Of a stretch of 13,735 nt of DNA, positions 4,980-11,331 are shown piece by piece. Numbering within the stretch: the first letter of the stretch is position 1; every line of letters starts with the position of its first letter. Below the pieces are notes generated by a model that saw only the letters and a list, made by a program, of their open reading frames with translations, made no database searches and was not told the origin of the DNA. The DNA comes from an uncultured Candidatus Saccharibacteria bacterium (GTDB lineage: Bacteria; Patescibacteriota; Saccharimonadia; Saccharimonadales; Saccharimonadaceae): the NCBI GenBank assembly GCA_948511255.1, contig CAOQNC010000010.1, positions 1-13,735 of the forward strand, given 5' to 3'. The position numbers and the translations under genes were made by a program.

Positions 4980-5053
4980 GGCTGGGCCGGCAGGATTCGA
5001 ACCTGCGAATGCTGGGACCAAAACCCAGTGCCTTACCACTTGGCGACGGCCCA
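4979..5053 (-). tRNA. trnQ: tRNA-Gln (anticodon UUG), CCA encoded
   Basis: The cloverleaf is complete on the - strand: acceptor TGGGCCG with CGGCCCA, D-stem GCC/GGC, anticodon stem CTGGG/CCCAG around loop TTTTGGT (anticodon TTG), 5-nt variable loop, T-stem GCAGG/CCTGC around TTCGAAT. The discriminator is G, followed by a genomically encoded CCA (4981-4979). It lies 42 nt after the AI-2E family gene on the same strand, but has its own promoter-like sequence. Confidence 0.95.
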
Positions 5054-5063
5054 ATATGTTTGT

Positions 5064-5072
5064 ATTGTATCA
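5064..5072 (-). promoter_or_regulatory. Extended -10 promoter of tRNA-Gln
   Basis: TGATACAAT on the - strand (5072-5064), about 10 nt before the mature tRNA 5' end at 5053. No good -35 is visible. Confidence 0.5.
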
Positions 5073-5095
5073 CGTTTGGCTAGAAAAGGGAAGGG

Positions 5096-6190
5096 CTAGA
5101 GGCCGGCTTCGCGGAGGTTCGGGTATTCTTCGAGGACGACCTTGATGCAGCCGGCGATGGGGATGGCGATGATGGCGCCGACGAGGCCAAACATATACAT
5201 ACCGATAACGATGGCGGTGAGGACGAGGGCAGTCGGGAGGTTCAGAGCGTCGCCTTGGAGCTTCGGGGCGATGAAGTTATTTTCGATTTGTTCGTAGATG
5301 ATGTAGAAAATGAGGAAGATGATAGCGGCAATAGGGGAGCTGAAGAAGAGGAGGAGGGAAATAAGGACGCAGCTGATGATGGGGCCGAACATCGGGATAA
5401 GATAGAAGGTCATGGCGATCAGACCCATGGGGAGGGCGAGGCCGCTGGAGAAGCCGCAGGTCAGCGAGAGGAGAAGGACGGCGACGGTCGTGACACAGCC
5501 GTCGAGGACGGCGACGGTGACTTGTTTTGAGACGTAGGTGGAGATGACGCCGGCGAGGCGCTCGGAGAGGCGTTTCCAGGCACGGAGAGCGGAGTTCTTG
5601 CGGCGGCCTTCGAGGGTGGTCCAGAAGGATTGGATGATGGCTGGTCCCTCGATTGAGAAGAGGAGGGTCAAGATGAGGGTTAAGATGACGCCGGTGGCGA
5701 CTTGGGAGACGGCGCCGATGCTGTTGACAAGGATGCTACTGAAATTGCCGACGAAAGTGTTGGAGAAGTTTTGGAGGGCGGTGAAGATTTCGTTTTGGAG
5801 GTTGTCAATGCCAAGGCTTTGGCCGAAAGTGTTGATACCTTCCCAGCCGCCGAGGGTGTCTTCGAAGGTGGCGGGGAGCTGGCGGACGAAGCGGACGGTC
5901 TCGTCGATGACGACCGGGGCGACGACGGCGATAATGATGCCGAGGACGAGGATGATGATGACGTAGGCCATGACGGAGGCGAAGGAGGAGTTTTCTTTTT
6001 TGGTCAGGCGCTGGATGCGGGCGGCGAGAGGCTGAATCGCAATCGAGAGGAAGAGGGCGATGCCGACGATGATGAGGCCAGGGAGGGCTTTCCAGACGAA
6101 GAGCGCGACGAGGCCGAGAGCGAGAATAACGAGCCAGAAACGGACGAAGGTTTTTGTATCAATATCAACGCGGTAGCTTTTCTTATCCAT
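5096..6190 (-). CDS. AI-2E family membrane transporter
   Basis: 364 aa integral membrane protein of the AI-2E/PF01594 family. Members include exporters and antiporters, so the autoinducer name does not prove the substrate. The pattern fits: two N-terminal hydrophobic segments (about 18-35 and 37-57), a third at about 72-93, a long amphipathic stretch to ~150, a hydrophobic hairpin at 152-180, and a C-terminal membrane half at 222-355. The end carries the family signature A-P-K-L-Q-G-D-A-L-N-L-P (308-319) and a late G-L-V-G-A-I-I-A-I-P. Length is normal. The start ATG at 6190 is only 6 nt from the -10 box TATAAT (6202-6197), so the mRNA is probably leaderless; that box lies just after the tgt stop. 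Stop is TAG. Confidence 0.9.
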   Translation of the reverse strand: MDKKSYRVDIDTKTFVRFWLVILALGLVALFVWKALPGLIIVGIALFLSIAIQPLAARIQRLTKKENSSFASVMAYVIIILVLGIIIAVVAPVVIDETVRFVRQLPATFEDTLGGWEGINTFGQSLGIDNLQNEIFTALQNFSNTFVGNFSSILVNSIGAVSQVATGVILTLILTLLFSIEGPAIIQSFWTTLEGRRKNSALRAWKRLSERLAGVISTYVSKQVTVAVLDGCVTTVAVLLLSLTCGFSSGLALPMGLIAMTFYLIPMFGPIISCVLISLLLFFSSPIAAIIFLIFYIIYEQIENNFIAPKLQGDALNLPTALVLTAIVIGMYMFGLVGAIIAIPIAGCIKVVLEEYPNLREAGL

Positions 6191-6196
6191 GGATTA

Positions 6197-6205
6197 ATTA
6201 TAGCA
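6197..6205 (-). promoter_or_regulatory. Leaderless promoter of AI-2E family gene
   Basis: TGCTATAAT on the - strand (6205-6197). Only 6 nt separate TATAAT from the ATG, so transcription should begin at or next to the start codon. No ribosome site is present. Confidence 0.65.
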
Positions 6206-6209
6206 TAGA

Positions 6210-7463
6210 TTAGGCGTTTTTGTAGTAACGGCGGAGGAAAGCGTCGCGGAATTCGAAGAAACGGTCGTCAAGGATGCTTTGGCGGATTTCTTCGGTGAGG
6301 CGGATGATGAAACGGAGATTATGGGCGGAAGCGAGGCGGTAGTACTGTGCTTTTTTCGCGGGGTCGCCGGAACGCCAGAGGGCGCGGAGGGAACCGAGCG
6401 TCCAGCCCTCTCGGCAGGTCGCACAGTCGCAGCCGGGTTCGAGGGGCTTTTCGACGCCGGTGAATTGGCGGAGATTAAGGTTGCCGTCGTGGGTATAAAT
6501 CTTGCCATGGCGGGCTTCGCGGGTGGGGGCGACGCAGTCGAAGGTGTCAGCGCCCATTTCGGCGCCGATGAAAATATCGTCAGGATGGGAAAGGCCAAGG
6601 AGGTGGCGAGGTTTGTTTGCGGGGAGTTCTTCGTTACACCAGCGGAGGATTGCGCCGAGGTCTTCTTTCAAGAAGGCGCCGCCGAGACCAAAACCGTCGA
6701 ACTCGGTCGGAGTGCCGGTGGTTGGGTCGGGGACAGTCATCGCACCGAGGGTTTTCGCGGTCGAGCGACGGAGGTCTTCCCAGCGGCCACCTTGAAGGAC
6801 GCCGTAGAGATGCTGACGGTAGCCGAGGTCGTCGCGATGTTTGAGATGTTCGCGGAGGCTGCGCTCGGCCCAGCGTTCGGTGCGGGCCATGGCTTCAATA
6901 TTATATTCATAAGTGTCAGCAAGGGAAGTAAGCTCATCGAAAGCCATATGAATATCCGAGCCGATTTGGCATTGGATGCGCATGGATTCTTCGGGGCCGA
7001 TGAAATCGGGCTGACCGTCGAAGGGGTCGGTGAAGTCGACGCCTTTTTCGGAGACGTGGGCGAGGCGTTCTTTATGGGCGGTGTTGGTGACGCCGCGTTC
7101 TTTTTCCATGGAGACGACTTTACCGAGACCGGAGCCGAGAGACATAACCTGGAAACCACCGGAGTCGGTGATGGTGGGTTTTTGCCAGGGGTTATTCGGT
7201 AGTCCGTCTTGGCGGTCGGGACACCAATTAGCGAGACCGCCTTGGCTGGCGATTTCGAGGGATTGGCGACGGAGGTGATATCCATTAGAGAGCATGGCCT
7301 GGGCGCCAGCAGCATTTAGGTCGTCGGCGGAGAGAAAGCGGACGTAACCGTGGGTGCCGACGGACATGAAAGCAGGGGTCTTGATATCGCCGTGGGCGGT
7401 GTGAATGACGCCGGCGCGGCCGAGGGAACCAGGGATTGATTTTTCGATTTCAAAGAATGACAT
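6210..7463 (-). CDS. tgt: tRNA-guanine transglycosylase (Tgt)
   Basis: 417 aa, cytoplasmic. Tgt exchanges guanine-34 of tRNAs for Asp, Asn, His and Tyr with a queuine-type base (preQ1 or, in some bacteria, queuine). Key residues are visible: D100-S-G-G-F-Q (substrate pocket), L-Q-G-G at 224-227, G-L-G-G at 259-262, the nucleophile region F-D309-C-V-A-P-T-R, and a zinc site C345-x-C347-x2-C350 with H381. It is somewhat longer than the usual ~370-385 aa. ATG 7463 follows the -10 box by 7 nt (leaderless). The neighbour upstream is a queuosine-precursor transporter, which suggests salvage of an imported base. No preQ0/preQ1 synthesis genes are seen in the window. Confidence 0.95.
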   Translation of the reverse strand: MSFFEIEKSIPGSLGRAGVIHTAHGDIKTPAFMSVGTHGYVRFLSADDLNAAGAQAMLSNGYHLRRQSLEIASQGGLANWCPDRQDGLPNNPWQKPTITDSGGFQVMSLGSGLGKVVSMEKERGVTNTAHKERLAHVSEKGVDFTDPFDGQPDFIGPEESMRIQCQIGSDIHMAFDELTSLADTYEYNIEAMARTERWAERSLREHLKHRDDLGYRQHLYGVLQGGRWEDLRRSTAKTLGAMTVPDPTTGTPTEFDGFGLGGAFLKEDLGAILRWCNEELPANKPRHLLGLSHPDDIFIGAEMGADTFDCVAPTREARHGKIYTHDGNLNLRQFTGVEKPLEPGCDCATCREGWTLGSLRALWRSGDPAKKAQYYRLASAHNLRFIIRLTEEIRQSILDDRFFEFRDAFLRRYYKNA

Positions 7464-7470
7464 ATATATT

Positions 7471-7479
7471 ATTATAGCA
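7471..7479 (-). promoter_or_regulatory. Leaderless promoter of tgt
   Basis: TGCTATAAT on the - strand (7479-7471), 7 nt before ATG 7463. It sits in the 17-nt gap between the yhhQ stop and the tgt start. Confidence 0.65.
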
Positions 7480-7480
7480 T

Positions 7481-8176
7481 CTAATCGGTCGCCAGAGTGG
7501 AGTGGCCGTCTTCGAAGTGGAGGTGGGATTTGAGGGTTTTGGCGAGGTAATTGGTAAGCGGAAGGAAGATGGCTTCGAGGATGAGGCCAGCGATGAATGC
7601 GAAGCCGGCTTGAGTGAGAAACTCCCAGAAAGTGAGGCGGCCAATGAAAGCGGCGGTTTCAAAAATGACGGAGTCGAGAAGGTGGGCGAAGAAGGAGGAG
7701 CTAAGGGCGCGGAACCAGAATTTGTTGAGGTGCTTTGGGGAGTTTTGACGGATTTTGACGAAGAGGAAGTTGTTGAAGCGTTGGCTGCACCAGAAGCTGA
7801 AGATGCTGGCGAGGAAGATGCGGCTAGCCATGCCGGAGATAGCGACGAAGGCGGAGTTGTCGGCGCCGGGGTAATCGGGGAGGGCGGAGACGGTCCAGAG
7901 GAGAATACAAGTCAGAAGGCCTAGCCCGAAGCCGCAGGCCGCGACGGTGTCGGCGGTGCGTTTGCCGTAGATTTCGACGATGAGGTCGCCGAGGATGTAG
8001 GTGATAGGGAACATGATAATTCCGCCGTCGACTGGGATGCCGAAGAGATTCCAGAGTTTGATGGCGGCGAGGTTGGCGACAACGACCATACAGCTCATGA
8101 TAGCGCCCATGACCATAAGGTAGCGGGCGGATTTGGCGGGCATGGTTTCGTTAGATTTGGATTTTGTAGTTTTCAT
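7481..8176 (-). CDS. yhhQ: YhhQ-family queuosine precursor transporter
   Basis: 231 aa membrane protein of the VUT/YhhQ family (COG1738), which imports queuosine precursors (preQ0/preQ1 or queuine). About six hydrophobic segments are visible, with family motifs F-P-I-T-Y-I-L-G-D-L-I-V-E-I-Y-G (56-71) and L-D-S-V-I-F-E-T-A-A-F (167-177). I place the start at ATG 8176, 8 nt after the TACAAT box; a longer reading to 8212 would run through that promoter. A basic, soluble N-terminal tail of ~17 residues precedes the first segment. It lies directly upstream of tgt, but each has its own promoter. The exact ligand is inferred from this pairing. Confidence 0.88.
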   Translation of the reverse strand: MKTTKSKSNETMPAKSARYLMVMGAIMSCMVVVANLAAIKLWNLFGIPVDGGIIMFPITYILGDLIVEIYGKRTADTVAACGFGLGLLTCILLWTVSALPDYPGADNSAFVAISGMASRIFLASIFSFWCSQRFNNFLFVKIRQNSPKHLNKFWFRALSSSFFAHLLDSVIFETAAFIGRLTFWEFLTQAGFAFIAGLILEAIFLPLTNYLAKTLKSHLHFEDGHSTLATD

Positions 8177-8184
8177 AGATATAT

Positions 8185-8212
8185 ATTGTAGCATGGTTTG
8201 GAGATTTTGCAA
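8185..8212 (-). promoter_or_regulatory. Leaderless promoter of yhhQ
   Basis: TTGCAA (8212-8207), 16-nt spacer, TACAAT (8190-8185) with extended TGC, 8 nt before ATG 8176. Confidence 0.6.
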
Positions 8213-8216
8213 GGGA

Positions 8217-8242
8217 AAGGACGCCTCTTTTGAGACGTCCTT
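8217..8242 (-). terminator. Hairpin terminator after the Gly-rich membrane gene
   Basis: AAGGACGTCTC, loop AAAA, GAGGCGTCCTT (one mismatch) on the - strand, followed by TTCCC. The T-run is short. It lies about 70 nt after the stop at 8311 and just before the yhhQ promoter. Confidence 0.5.
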
Positions 8243-8310
8243 ATTGCGTTTTCTGCGCTTTTTTGCGCGAGATGCGCGGGTGCTAATGGGGAATGCGGTG
8301 CGATCGACGA

Positions 8311-9246
8311 CTACTGGACGATTTGGTCGGTGTCGGCGGAAAGATAGTAGGTGAGACGGCTCAGGCAGGGATGAACGATGAAACTGAGCGCAAATTCGAG
8401 CGCGGTCGCTAAGCAGAACGTGCAGACCATGAACCAGACAATCCAGAAGAAGTCACGCTGTCCGCCGAAGGCGAGGGGTGCGAAAATCAGAAGTTCGATA
8501 GTGCGGCCGGCCATAGATGCACCGAGGGTGCGGGATTGGTAGGATTTGCGGTCGTCGTCGAAGTTGCGGAGTTCTTGGGAGCGGCGGACAAGCTGGAGAA
8601 TCCAGTTGCTGATGAAGCTGCCGGCAAGAAAGGTGAAAACTTTGGCGAAGACGGCACGAAGCGTGCCGAGACCGAGGAGCCAGTAGACAAGACTGGCGAC
8701 GATCCCGAGAGCGCAGGCGACGAGGCAGGCAAGGTTGGTGAATTTGCGGCCGGCGCGGTCATGGATAAGATTGCGCAGGGTGCAGGCGAGAACGTAGGGA
8801 ATGAGGCCGGAACTGACGATAATAAGCTGATCGCAGGCGAGCCGGGTATCGCCGGCAAGGTTGCTGGCGATGGCGATGAAGATGGCCATGATGGCGGTTA
8901 GGGCGCCGAGGCAGACTTTTGTGCGATGGACGCTGTGATAGTCGATCAGGAATTGATCGACGCGTTCAAGGGCGGTGGTAGGTTTGGCGTTTTGGGAGAG
9001 GGCGCTGTTTGGAAAATCGTGGGCGTCGAGGGGCGGGATAGTGCTTTGACTGGATTGGTTGGCGTTGGCGGAGCCGGTGGTGCTGTTGAAGCCAAAGTGG
9101 GCAAATAAACCAAAAATGCCGCCGCGGCCGCCAGGGCCTGGGCTACCGGGGCCTGGGCCACGACCGCCGCCGTGAAAGCCTCCAGGGCCGTGGCCGCCGA
9201 AGCTTCCGCCATGACTTCCTCCGTGTCCTCCGAATCCGAATGGCAT
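8311..9246 (-). CDS. Membrane protein with Gly/His-rich N-terminus, unknown function
   Basis: 311 aa; I do not recognise the family. Residues 1-45 are low-complexity, rich in Gly, His and Pro (G-G-H-G-G-S-H-G-G pattern), followed by a polar linker to ~100. Then come about five to six hydrophobic segments near 111-130, 139-157, 171-192, 196-220, 250-262 and 266-292, with a charged loop at 221-247 (R-R-S-Q-E-L-R-N-F-D-D-D-R-K). There is no signal peptide; the glycine tail is probably cytoplasmic or exposed. Start chosen at ATG 9246 because AAGGAGG lies about 8 nt upstream; a longer reading to 9324 would use part of the leader. Unlike its neighbours it has a ~100-nt leader with phased repeats, so its expression is likely controlled. 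The His-rich tail might bind metal, which is only a guess. Confidence 0.8.
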   Translation of the reverse strand: MPFGFGGHGGSHGGSFGGHGPGGFHGGGRGPGPGSPGPGGRGGIFGLFAHFGFNSTTGSANANQSSQSTIPPLDAHDFPNSALSQNAKPTTALERVDQFLIDYHSVHRTKVCLGALTAIMAIFIAIASNLAGDTRLACDQLIIVSSGLIPYVLACTLRNLIHDRAGRKFTNLACLVACALGIVASLVYWLLGLGTLRAVFAKVFTFLAGSFISNWILQLVRRSQELRNFDDDRKSYQSRTLGASMAGRTIELLIFAPLAFGGQRDFFWIVWFMVCTFCLATALEFALSFIVHPCLSRLTYYLSADTDQIVQ

Positions 9247-9278
9247 AATACATTCCTCCTTTTTAAGGTACTGTGATG

Positions 9279-9325
9279 TTTGAGGGATCTTTGAATATTT
9301 TTGAGGCATTTTGAGACATCTCAAA
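9279..9325 (-). promoter_or_regulatory. Helically phased TTTGAG repeats in the leader
   Basis: On the + strand TTTGAG/TTTGAA begins at 9279, 9290, 9300 and 9310, a spacing of 10-11 bp, and CTCAAA in inverse orientation begins at 9320, forming TTTGAGA-CA-TCTCAAA with the fourth copy. The set lies between the promoter and the ribosome site of the Gly-rich membrane gene. Such phasing suggests a protein binding one face of the DNA; a role in the RNA leader is also possible. Confidence 0.5.
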
Positions 9326-9350
9326 CGAGCCTCGGGGGAGACTTAATATC

Positions 9351-9379
9351 ATTGTAGCACAGAATGTGAGAAATGTCAA
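9351..9379 (-). promoter_or_regulatory. Promoter of Gly-rich membrane gene
   Basis: TTGACA (9379-9374), 17-nt spacer, TACAAT (9356-9351) with extended TGC. Near-consensus. Transcription would start near 9344, leaving a leader of about 98 nt. Confidence 0.75.
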
Positions 9380-9459
9380 GACGGTAATGGTTTTTTGGGG
9401 CTGTTTGAGGGCTTGGGCGGGCTGTCGGAGTTGGTATGGAAGGTCGGATTTAGGCGGGG

Positions 9460-9488
9460 TTGACAGATAAAAATAAACGCGATAGAAT
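9460..9488 (+). promoter_or_regulatory. Leaderless promoter of ABC exporter operon
   Basis: TTGACA (9460-9465), 17-nt spacer, TAGAAT (9483-9488), then 7 nt to ATG 9496. The upstream in-frame TTG at 9460 is the -35 box itself, so it cannot be the start codon. The intergenic stretch 9380-9459 shows nothing else except one more TTTGAG at 9404. Confidence 0.75.
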
Positions 9489-9495
9489 GGTAGTC

Positions 9496-11331
9496 ATGCT
9501 AAAACTTTTTCGTTATCTTAAACCTTATTGGTGGCAAATAATTATACTCTTATGTGCGGTGGCGGGGCAGGTCTGGTCGGCGTTGCAGCTGCCGGCGTTG
9601 ATGGCGAGCATCGTGAACGACGGAATTGTGGCGGGGGATGTAGATTTTATCTGGGGCGCGGGGATTAAGATGGTGCTTTATGCGCTAGTCGCGGCAATGG
9701 GGGCGTCGCTAGCGAACTTTTTGTCAGCGAGAATCGGGACGGCGTTTTCGCGGGATCTTCGACGGGATATTTTTGCGAAGGTTTTGAGCTTCTCGGTCGC
9801 GGATATGAATAAGTTTTCGACGGCGTCGCTGATTACGCGGACGACGAACGATGTGTCGCAGGTGCAGCAGGCGGCGGTGATGTGTATGTCGATGTTGCTC
9901 CGGGCGCCGATGACGGCGGTGCTTGCGGTCGTGCAGGCGATTCGGACGGCGCCGGACATGACGTGGATTATTGCGCTGGCGGTTGGGGTGATTGTACTGC
10001 TGGTCGTGGTGATTTTGGCGATCGTGATGCCGAAGTTTAAGGTTATTCAGCAGATGATTGATAAGATTACGCAGCTGACGCGGGAGAATTTGACGGGGCT
10101 TCGGGTGATTCGGGCGTTTAATAATGAAGGCTTGGAGCAGAAGAAATTCGACCGGACGAATACTCGTTTTAAGAAACTGGCGATTTGGGTGAATAATGTG
10201 ATGGCGTTACAGGATCCGTTGATTAGTATGGTGTTTAACGGGGCGTCGCTGCTATGTATTTGGATCGGGATTTCGTTGATGACGAAGGATTTTGCGTATC
10301 TTGGGAATATGATGGCGTTTATGCAATATGCGATTCAGGTGATTATGTCGTTCTTGTTCCTGACGATGCTGTTTATTATCTTGCCGAGGGCGAACGTGTC
10401 GGCGAAGCGTATTAACGAGATTATGGATACTCGCGAGGAGATTACTTGGAAAGAGAAGACGGTGGGGAAGCCGGAGCTTGCGCCGTCGGTGGAGTTTCGG
10501 AATGTGAGCTTCTCATATGCGAAGGCGGAGGAGAAGGTGCTTGAGGATGTGTCGTTCGTGGCGAAGGCGGGGGAGACGACGGCGTTTATTGGGTCGACGG
10601 GGTCGGGGAAGTCGACGTTGATTAACCTGGTGCCGCGGTTTTATGAGGCGACGACGGGGGAGATTCTGGTGAACGGGATTGAGATTAAGAACTATGCGCA
10701 AGAGGATTTGATGCGGCGGATCGGGTATGTGCCGCAGAGGGGGGTGTTGTTTGCGGGGACGGTGGCGTCGAATATTAAGTTCGGGGCGCCGGAGATTACG
10801 GAGGAGCAGATGCACGAGGCGGCGCGGATTGCGCAGGCGTCGGAGTTTATTGAGAAGCTGGAGAAGGGTTATGATTCGCACATTGCGCAAGGGGGAAGCA
10901 ACGTGTCGGGCGGGCAGAAGCAGCGGCTCTCGATTGCGCGGGCGGTGGCGAAAAATCCGGATATTTATATCTTTGACGATTCGTTCTCGGCGCTGGATAT
11001 GAAGACGGACGCTCGGTTGCGCAAGGCGTTGAAACCGGTGACGCGAAATGCGGTGACGCTGATTGTGGCGCAGAGGATTAGTACGATTAAGGATGCGGAG
11101 CAGATTGTGGTCTTGAACAACGGGAAAGTCGTGGGGAAGGGAACACATAAAACGCTTTTGAAGGATTGCGAGGTTTATCGAGAGATTGCGAAGTCGCAAC
11201 TTTCGGAAGCGGAATTTGAGAAGGAGGTGGCGGGAGATTCAGGGGAATCGACTGGGGTGGAGGTTTTGAAAGGGAAGGAGAGTATGGGGGCCGGGAAGGC
11301 TTCTGCGAGAAAGGAGGTGAAAAATGCCTAG
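9496..11331 (+). CDS. ABC exporter half-transporter, degenerate ATP site
   Basis: 611 aa: six-helix ABC exporter membrane domain (about 1-310) followed by a nucleotide-binding domain. Motifs: Walker A G-S-T-G-S-G-K-S-T (366-374), Q-loop Q414, signature V-S-G-G-Q-K-Q (470-476), Walker B ending D494-D495, where the usual catalytic Glu is Asp, and Q526 at the switch position that is normally His. Such changes mark the non-hydrolysing half of heterodimeric exporters of the BmrC/TM287 type. The start at 9496 is fixed by the promoter. The next gene overlaps by 8 nt, and the two products must pair. The C-terminus has a Gly/Lys-rich tail of ~30 residues. Substrate unknown: drug, lipid or peptide are all possible. 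Confidence 0.93.
   Translation: MLKLFRYLKPYWWQIIILLCAVAGQVWSALQLPALMASIVNDGIVAGDVDFIWGAGIKMVLYALVAAMGASLANFLSARIGTAFSRDLRRDIFAKVLSFSVADMNKFSTASLITRTTNDVSQVQQAAVMCMSMLLRAPMTAVLAVVQAIRTAPDMTWIIALAVGVIVLLVVVILAIVMPKFKVIQQMIDKITQLTRENLTGLRVIRAFNNEGLEQKKFDRTNTRFKKLAIWVNNVMALQDPLISMVFNGASLLCIWIGISLMTKDFAYLGNMMAFMQYAIQVIMSFLFLTMLFIILPRANVSAKRINEIMDTREEITWKEKTVGKPELAPSVEFRNVSFSYAKAEEKVLEDVSFVAKAGETTAFIGSTGSGKSTLINLVPRFYEATTGEILVNGIEIKNYAQEDLMRRIGYVPQRGVLFAGTVASNIKFGAPEITEEQMHEAARIAQASEFIEKLEKGYDSHIAQGGSNVSGGQKQRLSIARAVAKNPDIYIFDDSFSALDMKTDARLRKALKPVTRNAVTLIVAQRISTIKDAEQIVVLNNGKVVGKGTHKTLLKDCEVYREIAKSQLSEAEFEKEVAGDSGESTGVEVLKGKESMGAGKASARKEVKNA

Noticed and set aside
6279-7202. 307-aa + strand ORF opposite tgt
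   Set aside because: Antisense shadow; the - strand frame carries all Tgt catalytic and zinc residues.
10513-11199. Arg-rich antisense ORFs over the ABC genes (also 11549-12124, 12137-12400)
   Set aside because: Shadows of highly biased coding sequence on the opposite strand.
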